Assembly: GCA_903930745.1 (NCBI GenBank)
Contig: CAIYZX010000398.1
Location: forward strand, 1 to 11,951
Direction of reading: 5' to 3'
DNA: 11,951 nt
From: an uncultured Chloroflexota bacterium
Lineage (GTDB): Bacteria > Chloroflexota > Limnocylindria > Limnocylindrales > CSP1-4
The notes under the pieces are model-generated. The model had not been told where the DNA came from and searched no databases. It saw only the letters and a program-made list of their open reading frames with translations. The number at the start of each line of letters is the position of its first letter. Position 1 is the first letter of the stretch. Below are positions 1 to 6,847 of this stretch, one piece after another. The position numbers and the translations under genes are program-made.

Positions 1-20
1 CGTGGTAGCACGCTGCCACG
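1..20. promoter_or_regulatory. Near-perfect palindrome upstream of the M50 protease gene
   Basis: Two 9-base arms (CGTGGTAGC and GCTGCCACG) separated by AC pair at eight of nine positions, the ninth being a G-T pair. The element ends five bases before the Shine-Dalgarno sequence of the protease gene, so an operator or a 5' leader hairpin is possible. It has no T-run and lies at the cut edge of the window, so a terminator remnant of an unseen upstream gene cannot be excluded. Its function is unknown. Confidence 0.35.
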
Positions 21-39
21 CTAGCAAGGTGACCTGGTG

Positions 40-1353
40 ATGAACGACAGCATCAGACTTGGCAAGGTGTACGGGATCCCCATCGGGGTCCACTGGAGCG
101 TCCTCTTCGTGGCGTGGCTCCTGGCGTGGAGCCTGGCGTCGCGGCTCTTCCCGGCGGTGGCGCCGGGTCTCCCGGGCCTCGCCTACTGGGCGGCCGGCGC
201 GGGCGTGGCACTCGTATTCTTCGGCTCGCTCCTGGCGCACGAACTGGCCCACGCGCTCTTCGCGCGCCGGGCCGGGGTTCGCGTCGCCGGGATCACGCTG
301 TGGCTCCTGGGCGGCGTGGCCAAGCTGGACGGCGAGGCGCCCACGCCCGGGCATGAGCTGCGGATCGCGGCCTCCGGACCCATCGTGAGCGCGGTGCTGG
401 GCGTCCTCTTCGGCGCCGTGGCGTTCGCGCTGCCGATGGCGACCGGGGTGTCGTCGGGCGCCTCGGCCACCGGCTCGGATGCGGTGCTGGTGCTCGCCGC
501 CGAGGCCGCGGCGTGGCTCGCGCGCGTCAACCTCGTCCTCGCGGTGTTCAACCTGCTCCCAGGCACGCCGCTGGACGGCGGGCGCATCGTGCGGGCGGTG
601 GCGTGGCGGTTCGGCCGCGATCGGCTTCGGGCCTCGCTGCTCGCCGCACGGATGGGGCGGATCGTGGGCTTCGGGCTCATCGGCTTCGGCGTGCTGGAAC
701 TGGTGATCGGGGCGGACCTGGGCGGGCTGTGGACGATCGTCATCGGCCTGTTCATGTCCGGGGCCGCGGCCGCGGAGCGGAACTTCGAGGTGGCGCGGAG
801 CGCGCTCGAGGGCCTGCGGGTGCGCGACGTGATGGTCGCCGCGCCGCACCGGGCGCCCGCCGGCATCACCGTTGACCTGTTCGCCGACTCCGTCCTGGTG
901 GCGGACCGGCAGTCCGCTGCGCTCGTGGTGGAGTCCGATGGGTCCATCGTGGGCGTGGCCGGCGTGCCGGAGGTGGCAGCTTTGTCCCCGTCGCGGCGCC
1001 GGGAGGCGCGGGTCCGCGACATCTCGGTGCCCCTGGCCGCGATCCGCGTGGTCCGGCCGGACGAGCCGCTCCTCGCGGCCCTGGAGGGGATGTTGACGGG
1101 GACGGCGGAGTCCGCCGGCACCGCGGGTGGTGCTGCGGGCTCCGGCGCTGCGGGCGTCGCGGGCGTTCCGGGTGTTGGCGCCCCGTACCTCCTCGTGGTG
1201 GAGGGGGCCGACCTCGTGGGCATCGTGACCCCCGTGGAGCTGGCCCGGACCGTCTCGCTCCGCGGCGTCTCATCGTCCCGCGGCCAGTCCGGCGCTCCAG
1301 TGCCGGGGGCCGGGCTGGGCACCTCCGGGCCATCGGAGGCTCCCGGCCGGTAA
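40..1353 (+). CDS. Site-2 protease family (M50) intramembrane metalloprotease with CBS domain pair
   Basis: This is a polytopic membrane zinc protease of the S2P/SpoIVFB family that cleaves substrates within or next to the membrane; its target here is unknown. The zinc-binding HELAH motif is at residues 67-71, a conserved SGP at 112-114, and the third-ligand motif NLLPGTPLDGG at 171-181 with D179. About six hydrophobic segments cover residues 15-245. Residues 260-405 look like a regulatory CBS pair, the usual C-terminal partner in the CBS-containing subgroup. The second CBS is split by a Gly/Ala-rich stretch at about 356-381, and the tail after 410 is low complexity. ATG at 40 was chosen because AAGGTGA (26-32) lies seven bases before it; GTG at 37 is an in-frame alternative three bases earlier. 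The gene is followed by a strong hairpin and converges on the HTH gene. Confidence 0.93.
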   Translation: MNDSIRLGKVYGIPIGVHWSVLFVAWLLAWSLASRLFPAVAPGLPGLAYWAAGAGVALVFFGSLLAHELAHALFARRAGVRVAGITLWLLGGVAKLDGEAPTPGHELRIAASGPIVSAVLGVLFGAVAFALPMATGVSSGASATGSDAVLVLAAEAAAWLARVNLVLAVFNLLPGTPLDGGRIVRAVAWRFGRDRLRASLLAARMGRIVGFGLIGFGVLELVIGADLGGLWTIVIGLFMSGAAAAERNFEVARSALEGLRVRDVMVAAPHRAPAGITVDLFADSVLVADRQSAALVVESDGSIVGVAGVPEVAALSPSRRREARVRDISVPLAAIRVVRPDEPLLAALEGMLTGTAESAGTAGGAAGSGAAGVAGVPGVGAPYLLVVEGADLVGIVTPVELARTVSLRGVSSSRGQSGAPVPGAGLGTSGPSEAPGR

Positions 1354-1362
1354 GGGGGTCCT

Positions 1363-1399
1363 GATCGCCCGGCGGGTCTCCCCACCCCGCCGGGCGATC
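1363..1399. terminator. Bidirectional terminator hairpin between convergent genes
   Basis: A perfect 14-bp stem, GATCGCCCGGCGGG (1363-1376) with its exact complement at 1386-1399, encloses a 9-base loop. It starts nine bases after the protease stop codon and lies 24 bases beyond the stop of the convergent regulator gene, so it can serve both. There is no clear T-run on either side, which is common for terminators in very GC-rich genomes. Confidence 0.75.
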
Positions 1400-1423
1400 C
1401 TCGTGTCGGCGCGCGCCGGTCGC

Positions 1424-2221
1424 CTACCGGCCCTGCCGAAGCCTCGACGGGAGCAGCCGCGTGCCGTCGAGGTCCACCCACAGGAGCCCCGGCGCATCCG
1501 GCATGGGCGCGTCGGGGTTCCGCAATGCCTCCAGCCACGCCATCGCCGACGCCGGAAACCTCCCCGCAAACACCTCCCGAAACTTCGCCACGAGGTCCCG
1601 GTTCCTCCTGGTTGCCCGGATGATGAAGACGCCCTGCACGCGCCACTCGTCTCCGTGTCGATCGCGGACCGTCGCCACCTTCCGCTCCAGGCTGCGCATC
1701 GCGGCACCTCCGTCCGTGATCAGGTCCCACACCTCGATGACCGCGATCTCCTTGCGCGTGATGCGCGTCAGCAGTACATCGATGGATCGGGGAAACGGGT
1801 CTCCCGGGAGCAAGTACTCAGGTGTCCCCTCCCAGCCACCGGGCCGCGATGTGGCGATGCAGACGTTCTGGCCCGCGAGGTGATGCGTGTCGCGCGGCTC
1901 CGAGGCGCCGGACGCACCCTCCATGAACGCGGCCAGCCGAACTCCGGAGCCAACCGCTGCCCTGACCCATATCTCGAGGCTCGCGCTGCTGGCCCGCCCG
2001 CCCTCAAGCACCGAGACCTGGCGCTGGCTGATGCCCACTCTCGCCCCGAGCTCCGTCTGGGTGAGGCGCAGCTCAGCCCTCCGAACCCGGAGCGCGGTGC
2101 CCAGCTGCTGGGCCAGGAAGGCGGCACGCTCCGCGGCGATCTCGAGCGGGGTCTTCTCCGCAGGGTCCGCTCTGGGAGCGCCGGCAGGGTGGTGGCTGGG
2201 GGTGTCAGCGGCGGTGGACAT
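1424..2221 (-). CDS. XRE-family helix-turn-helix regulator with a C-terminal domain of unknown function
   Basis: The protein has 265 residues. After a disordered, Pro/Ala-rich N terminus (1-25), residues 38-100 form a Cro/C1-type helix-turn-helix with the typical LTQTELGARVGIS recognition region (53-65), which points to sequence-specific DNA binding. Residues 115-255 form a second domain that I cannot name. It has a strand-rich core around SIDVLL (146-151), EIAVIEVWD (158-166) and K181, which loosely resembles the acidic/acidic/lysine order of PD-(D/E)XK folds; this is a weak inference because the expected ExK is ExW here. The ATG at 2221 has AGGATGGGAG just upstream. Three repeats spaced by 11 bp lie 23-49 bases before the start, which suggests autoregulation. 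The gene stands alone and converges on the M50 protease. Confidence 0.85.
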   Translation of the reverse strand: MSTAADTPSHHPAGAPRADPAEKTPLEIAAERAAFLAQQLGTALRVRRAELRLTQTELGARVGISQRQVSVLEGGRASSASLEIWVRAAVGSGVRLAAFMEGASGASEPRDTHHLAGQNVCIATSRPGGWEGTPEYLLPGDPFPRSIDVLLTRITRKEIAVIEVWDLITDGGAAMRSLERKVATVRDRHGDEWRVQGVFIIRATRRNRDLVAKFREVFAGRFPASAMAWLEALRNPDAPMPDAPGLLWVDLDGTRLLPSRLRQGR

Positions 2222-2243
2222 GCTCCCATCCTGCCGCGCGACG

Positions 2244-2270
2244 CTTACCCGGCACTTACGCGGGACTCAC
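2244..2270 (-). promoter_or_regulatory. Three 11-bp-phased repeats upstream of the HTH gene (putative operator)
   Basis: On the minus strand GTGAG (2266-2270), GTAAG (2255-2259) and GTAAG (2244-2248) begin exactly 11 bases apart, each heading an 11-base unit (GTGAGTCCCGC, GTAAGTGCCGG, GTAAGCGTCGC). The spacing is about one helical turn, so all copies face the same side of DNA. The array ends 22 bases before the ATG of the XRE-type regulator. This would suit autorepression, but binding is inferred from position and spacing only. Confidence 0.45.
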
Positions 2271-2354
2271 CTACCGGTTTTGGGCCTTCTGACGGGCGAT
2301 ATCCGCCACAGGTCTAGGACGGGCGGTCGCGCGTGCGGTGCTTATGCACGTGGA

Positions 2355-2500
2355 TGCTGGGAATCCACAAGGGTCCGGAAGACGGCGCGAACTGCCCTGG
2401 CTTGCGTGCAGATCTATGCGTGCCAGTGCTGAGAGCGACAACAAGGGCTCGGCGGGAGGCTCGATGGCGGCCGGGCGACAGGGCTTGTGGATTCCTAGCA
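2355..2500. repeat. 146-bp element bounded by 17-bp inverted repeats (MITE-like or structured RNA)
   Basis: TGCTGGGAATCCACAAG at 2355-2371 and CTTGTGGATTCCTAGCA at 2484-2500 are inverted copies matching at 16 of 17 bases. The interior holds a further imperfect hairpin (2397-2426, arms beginning CTGGC and ending GCCAG) and a small GAGC/GCTC pair (2433-2450). I see no target-site duplication next to the arms. An 87-codon open frame crosses the region on the minus strand, but its translation resembles no family I know. The element could be a small non-autonomous mobile element, or an RNA closed by a 17-bp stem. Confidence 0.5.
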
Positions 2501-2558
2501 CTGGGGCGTCTATTGCAGGGTGCAACAAGGTCACCGAACGCGGCCTGCCGCAGGAACG

Positions 2559-2597
2559 AGGAACGCCCCCGGGCCCGAAGGCCGCGGGGGCGTTCCT
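2559..2597 (-). terminator. Hairpin terminator of the glutamine synthetase gene
   Basis: The 13-bp arms AGGAACGCCCCCG (2559-2571) and CGGGGGCGTTCCT (2585-2597) pair perfectly. Inside them GGCC/GGCC closes a CGAA tetraloop with one bulged G, giving about 17 bp in total. The hairpin lies 23 bases beyond the stop codon of the glutamine synthetase gene. It lacks a U-tract on the minus strand. A second AGGAACG copy directly beside it (2552-2558) allows a competing pairing. Confidence 0.7.
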
Positions 2598-2620
2598 GCG
2601 TGGTGCGCAAAGGAACGAGC

Positions 2621-4768
2621 TCAGTACTGGAAGAGGAGCTCGCGGTACTTGGGGAGCGGCCAGAGGTCGTCCGCGACCAGCGTCTCCAGCTCGTCAACCG
2701 CGGTGCGGAGGGCGGCCTGGGCAGGGAGCACGGAGTCCGCGAAGGCCCGCGCCTCGTCCTGGACGGAGGAGGCGGCGTGCGCCCCGTGGAGCGCGTGCTC
2801 CAGGGCGTGGATCCCGTCCACCACCGCATCGGTCACCGTGGCGACCTTGGCGGCGACGGCGGCAAGCCCCCGGGACGCGGACCCCGCGGCGGCGAGCCGC
2901 CCGAGGTACGACGCCGCGGCCGGCACGATCAGCGTGGTCGCCATGTCGATGGCGCACAGCGCCTCGATGTTGCAGACCTTGACGTACCGCTCCCAGTTGA
3001 TGTCCGCGCGGGCGGCGAGCTCGCGCTCGGTGAGGACGCCGAAGGAGGCGAACAGGGCCGCGGCCTTGGGGGTGGACAGGGCCGGCAGCGCGTCCACGGT
3101 GGTCTTGTTGTTCGGCAGCCCGCGGCGAGCGGCCTCGGCGTGCCACTCCTCGGAGTAGCCGTTCCCCTCGAACAGGACCTGCTTGTTGGCGCGCAGGATG
3201 TTGGACAGGATGGAGGTCAGACCCTCCATGTCGCCCGCGGACAGGCGGTCCAGGTCATCGGCCAGCGTGCGGAGCGAGTCCGCCACCGCCGTGTTGAGGA
3301 CCGTCTGCGGCCAGTAGATGGGGGCGGACGAGCCCACCGCGCGGAACTCGAACTTGTTGCCCGTGAAGGCGAAGGGCGAGGTCCGGTTGCGGTCCGTGGC
3401 GTCCGCGGAGAGGTCCGGCAGCGAGGTCACGCCAAGACCGATGGACGCGCCCTTCTTGGACCCGGACGTGACGCCCGCCTCCAGCTGGGAGAGGACGTCT
3501 TCGAGCTGCGAGCCCATGAAGATGGACATGATGGCCGGCGGCGCCTCGTTGGCGCCCAGGCGATGGTCGTTGCCGGCGTCCGCGATGGTCGCACGCAGCA
3601 GGTCCGCGTGGGTGTTCACGCCGCGGATGATCGCCACGAGGAACGCGAGGAACTGGGCGTTGTCGTGCGGGTTGTGGCCCGGGTCCAGCAGGTTCTCGCC
3701 GGCGTCCGTGCCCATGGACCAGTTGTTGTGCTTGCCGGACCCGTTGACGCCCGCGAACGGCTTCTCGTGGATCAGCATCATCAGGTCGTGCTTCGGCGCC
3801 AGCTTGCGCATCGTCTGCATGACCAGCATGTTGTGATCGGAGCCAACCGAGGTGCCCTCGTAGACGGGCGCCATCTCGAACTGGCCGGGGGCCACCTCGT
3901 TGTGACGGGTCTTCGCGGGGACGCCCAGGCGCCACAGCTCGCGGTCCAGGTCCATCATGAACGCGAGGATCCGCTCGCGGATGGGGCCGAAGTACTGGTC
4001 CTCGAGCTCCTGGCCCTTGGGGCCAACGCCGCCGAACAGCGTCCGGCCCGTCAGCACGAGGTCAGGGCGCAGCTCCGCGAGCCGGCGGTCAACCAGGAAG
4101 TACTCCTGCTCCGGGCCGATGTTCGTGAAGACGCGGGTGGCAGTGGCGTTGCCGAACCAGCGCAGGACACGCAGGGCCTCCTTGCCCAGCGCCTCCTGGC
4201 TGCGCAGGAGCGGGATCTTGTGGTCCAGCGCCTCGCCGGTGTACGAGACGTACGCGGTGGGAATCGTGAGGGTGACGCCGTTGGGCTCAACCTGCAGGAA
4301 GATCGGCGAGGTCACGTCCCACGCGGTGTAGCCGCGCGCCTCGAAGGTGGCGCGGATGCCGCCGGACGGGAACGATGACGCGTCCGGCTCACCCTGGATC
4401 AGGTTCTTGCCGGAGAACTCCGCGATGGTCCGCCCCTCGCCCTGGGGGTTCAGGAACGAGTCGTGCTTCTCGGCCGTGGAGCCGGTCATGGGCACGAACC
4501 AGTGCGTGTAGTGCGTGGCGCCGTGGGCCATCGCCCACTCCTTGACCGCGTGGGCGACGGCGTCGGCGATCACGGGGTCGAAGGCCTCAAGGCCGTCGAT
4601 GGTGCGGCGAAGGCGGCGGAAGATGGGCTTGGCCAGGTACTGGCGCTGCGCGTCCTCGCCGAAGACGTACTGGCCGTAGATGTCGGCGCCGCCGTCCTCC
4701 TGGTAGTTCTGGGTCGAGGCGACGCGGTGCGTTGAGATCGCTGCGATGGCCGATGACCGTGCGCTCAT
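2621..4768 (-). CDS. glnN: Glutamine synthetase type III (GSIII)
   Basis: The enzyme joins ammonia to glutamate using ATP to give glutamine, the entry point of ammonium assimilation in the cytoplasm. At 715 residues it has GSIII size rather than the roughly 470 residues of GSI. Visible family landmarks are the N-terminal GSIII region with NPQGEGRTIAEFSGKNL (107-123) and FPSGGIRATFE (133-143), IGPEQEYFLVD (217-227) in the catalytic glutamate region, EVAPGQFEMAPVYE (291-304), HEKPFAGVNGSGKHNNWS (334-351) for substrate and nucleotide binding, GANEAPPAI (405-413) and NKFEFRAVGSSA (471-482). The open frame continues 73 codons upstream, but ATG 4768 is preferred: it has AGGAG four bases before it, starts the conserved region, and the upstream extension is unlike GSIII and overlaps ResB. 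ResB lies 133 bp upstream on the same strand. The symbol glnN is the usual name for this type. Confidence 0.96.
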   Translation of the reverse strand: MSARSSAIAAISTHRVASTQNYQEDGGADIYGQYVFGEDAQRQYLAKPIFRRLRRTIDGLEAFDPVIADAVAHAVKEWAMAHGATHYTHWFVPMTGSTAEKHDSFLNPQGEGRTIAEFSGKNLIQGEPDASSFPSGGIRATFEARGYTAWDVTSPIFLQVEPNGVTLTIPTAYVSYTGEALDHKIPLLRSQEALGKEALRVLRWFGNATATRVFTNIGPEQEYFLVDRRLAELRPDLVLTGRTLFGGVGPKGQELEDQYFGPIRERILAFMMDLDRELWRLGVPAKTRHNEVAPGQFEMAPVYEGTSVGSDHNMLVMQTMRKLAPKHDLMMLIHEKPFAGVNGSGKHNNWSMGTDAGENLLDPGHNPHDNAQFLAFLVAIIRGVNTHADLLRATIADAGNDHRLGANEAPPAIMSIFMGSQLEDVLSQLEAGVTSGSKKGASIGLGVTSLPDLSADATDRNRTSPFAFTGNKFEFRAVGSSAPIYWPQTVLNTAVADSLRTLADDLDRLSAGDMEGLTSILSNILRANKQVLFEGNGYSEEWHAEAARRGLPNNKTTVDALPALSTPKAAALFASFGVLTERELAARADINWERYVKVCNIEALCAIDMATTLIVPAAASYLGRLAAAGSASRGLAAVAAKVATVTDAVVDGIHALEHALHGAHAASSVQDEARAFADSVLPAQAALRTAVDELETLVADDLWPLPKYRELLFQY

Positions 4769-4901
4769 GGGACTCCTGCGAGGCTGCTGCGGGTACGGAC
4801 TGCCGCTTCTGGTGGTGCGATGCGTGGAAGCATGAACGATCGCGATGCGGGCGTGGAACGGTGTTCGGGTACCAGTTGGGTGGCGGGACGGTGACTGCCC
4901 G

Positions 4902-6383
4902 CTAGCCCGGGGATTCCCTGCCGTGTGAACCCCTTGCCCGGACAAGGTCGTCAAGCACGCCACCGAACTCGCGACCGACATCAACATAGCGGTCCGCTCG
5001 CACCACGAGGGCCGCCTTTCCGCCGGTCGTGATGCGGGCCCAGACGCGCCGCCGGGGCATCCAGAACGTGATCAGCAGGCCGGTGATCAGGAGCAGGAAC
5101 GCGAACCAGACGATGGGCGCGCCCGGGTCCTTCTTGGCGATGAGCAGGGTGTACTGGCCGAAGCCGCGGAGCTCGATGCTGAAGTCCGTGCCGCCGGGCC
5201 TCGCGGTCTCGCCGCTCTCGAGGGCCACCGGCTGGAGGCCCGTGGCGATGGGCGAGCCGTCCGGGTTGGCCCCGTCCACGCGGAACGGGAGGACCAGGAG
5301 GACGCCCGCGCCGTCGTCCGCCTTGCGCAGGACCATCTGGAGGATGACGTTGCGGCCCGGGACGGTCATCTGCACGAACGGTGAGCCCGCCGCCACGTCC
5401 GTCATCGGCACCGGCGCGTCCCAGAGCGCCTCGCCGTCCGCGCCGCGGATCACCAGCTGGGGCGCGGGCCCGAAGCCATTCTGGTGGAAGGTGTAGCCGT
5501 CCACCTCGAGGGGATCGTTGACCCGGATGGTCTTCTCTGCCACCTTCTGGCCGCCCTGGTAGACCGCGAGGCGCGTGGTGAAGTCCGTGGGCCTGCCGGT
5601 CTCGAAGCCGGGTGCCTCGAACCCCAGGTTGCGAACCAGGAGGAGGCCCGGCGTGCCGATGGGCTGGACGGTGAGGCTCTGGCCCTCCGCCACGACGAGG
5701 CCCTGCTCGAAGCCGAACCTCGACGTGACCGCCGCGGCCACGAGGAAGAGGATCAGGCCGGTGTGGGTGATGAGGGTGGCCATCTTGGTCCACTGGTTGC
5801 GGTCGCCGTAGACCCAGGTGATCCCGTCCGCATCGGCATCGGCCGCAGGCGCGGTCTCCCGGCGCACCTTGAAGCGGTGCCGGCGCAGGACCCTCGCCAC
5901 GGTGTCCGCGTCCACGCCCGCCATGAGGGCGCGGTCCGGCAGCCGCGGATCGAAGTAGGCGTCCGGCTGGGCCACCCGCACATCGGCGGACTGGCGCCAG
6001 AGCCGCGGGGTGCGGTCGATGGTGCACGCCACGATGGACAGGATCAGGACCACGATCCCAACGCTGAACCACGTGCTGGTGAAGACCTGGAAGAGCTGGA
6101 GGCGCTCCAGCGCGTTGACCACGTCCACGCCGATGACCGCGTCGTACTGCTCGTGCAGCTTCGCCATCTCGTTGGTGTAGTCCGTGGGGGACTTGAAGGC
6201 GAACCCGGGGAGCTGCTTCAAGACCATGCCCACCACGGCAAGCAGGGCCAGGGCGGTGATCTGGAGGACCGCGAAGTCCACGGACGTGAGCAGGCCCCAG
6301 ATCGCGTCCGCGATCCGCGAGGGGATGCCCTTGCCCGCGCCCCTGGTGCCGCGAGCGGCGGACGCTGCTACCGCGTGCCCCAC
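4902..6383 (-). CDS. resB: Cytochrome c biogenesis protein ResB (CcsB-type)
   Basis: ResB works with ResC/CcsA in system II cytochrome c maturation, carrying heme across the membrane and attaching it to apocytochromes. The 493 residues show the family layout: transmembrane segments at about 36-56, 103-122, 201-221 and 424-442, with a large extracytoplasmic domain between the third and fourth. THTG (206-209) at the start of TM3 contains a conserved histidine (H207), and the family-typical NDPLEVDGYTFHQNGFG lies at 289-305. The GTG start at 6383 overlaps the end of the Lrp/AsnC gene by 16 bases and has no clear Shine-Dalgarno sequence, so translation may be coupled to that gene. No ResC/CcsA gene is in the window, which is unusual because the two are often adjacent. 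Confidence 0.9.
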   Translation of the reverse strand: MGHAVAASAARGTRGAGKGIPSRIADAIWGLLTSVDFAVLQITALALLAVVGMVLKQLPGFAFKSPTDYTNEMAKLHEQYDAVIGVDVVNALERLQLFQVFTSTWFSVGIVVLILSIVACTIDRTPRLWRQSADVRVAQPDAYFDPRLPDRALMAGVDADTVARVLRRHRFKVRRETAPAADADADGITWVYGDRNQWTKMATLITHTGLILFLVAAAVTSRFGFEQGLVVAEGQSLTVQPIGTPGLLLVRNLGFEAPGFETGRPTDFTTRLAVYQGGQKVAEKTIRVNDPLEVDGYTFHQNGFGPAPQLVIRGADGEALWDAPVPMTDVAAGSPFVQMTVPGRNVILQMVLRKADDGAGVLLVLPFRVDGANPDGSPIATGLQPVALESGETARPGGTDFSIELRGFGQYTLLIAKKDPGAPIVWFAFLLLITGLLITFWMPRRRVWARITTGGKAALVVRADRYVDVGREFGGVLDDLVRARGSHGRESPG

Positions 6384-6847
6384 TGGTACGACTGCTTCAT
6401 GAGGCGAAGGTAGACGAAGGTCTCCGTCTCGCGGACGCCGGGGATCTTGCGGAGCTTCTCGGAGAGGAACCGCAGGAGCGCCTCGTTGTCCTCCGCGACC
6501 GCCTCCACGAGCACGTCATACGAGCCCGCGGTGACCACCACGTAGTCCGTCTCCGGGAACGCGGCGGCCGCCTCGGCCACCTCGATCAGGCGGCCGGCCT
6601 CGCAGCGGATCCCGATCATCGCCCACTGCTGGAAGCCGATCTTGAGGGGGTCCGTGACGCCGACGACCTGCAGGATCCCCTTGTCCATGAGGCGGCTGGT
6701 GCGGGCGCGGATCGCGGCCTCGGAGACGCCGAGATCGGCGGCGATCTGCGTGTACGGCCGGCGGCCGTCCTCCTGGAGCTGCTCGATGATCCGCTTGTCC
6801 AGCTCGGAGACTTCGTACGTCTTGCGGCGGTCGCGTGCCTCGTTCAC
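6368..6847 (-). CDS. Lrp/AsnC family transcriptional regulator
   Basis: This 159-residue protein matches the usual Lrp length. An N-terminal winged helix-turn-helix (about 15-60, including SELDKRIIEQLQEDGRRPYT and LGVSEAAIRARTSRL) binds DNA. A C-terminal RAM domain (about 75-150, with VVVTAGSYDVLVEAV at 103-117) typically binds an amino acid and drives oligomerisation. GTG 6847 was chosen because upstream codons in the same frame translate to Arg/Pro-rich sequence unlike the family; a GGAG lies about 11 bases before it. The 3' end overlaps the ResB start by 16 bases. GSIII lies further downstream on the same strand, so regulation of nitrogen or amino-acid metabolism is a reasonable but unproven guess. 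Three phased palindromes lie 185-335 bp upstream. Confidence 0.9.
   Translation of the reverse strand: MNEARDRRKTYEVSELDKRIIEQLQEDGRRPYTQIAADLGVSEAAIRARTSRLMDKGILQVVGVTDPLKIGFQQWAMIGIRCEAGRLIEVAEAAAAFPETDYVVVTAGSYDVLVEAVAEDNEALLRFLSEKLRKIPGVRETETFVYLRLMKQSYQWGTR

Noticed and set aside
183..1730. 515-codon minus-strand frame across the M50 gene
   Set aside because: It is antisense to a clear protease gene, crosses the terminator, overlaps the regulator gene, and has low-complexity composition.
2271..2534. 87-codon minus-strand open frame as a small gene
   Set aside because: It spans the inverted-repeat element, matches no family I recognise, and no supportive ribosome binding site stands out.
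2333..4378. 681-codon open frame on the plus strand
   Set aside because: It is antisense to the unmistakable GSIII gene and its translation is Arg/Gly/Val-rich without family features; long shadow frames are expected at this GC content.
4769..4987. N-terminal extension of GSIII to 4987
   Set aside because: The extension overlaps the 3' end of ResB, is unlike GSIII N termini, and a good Shine-Dalgarno sequence lies before the internal ATG at 4768.
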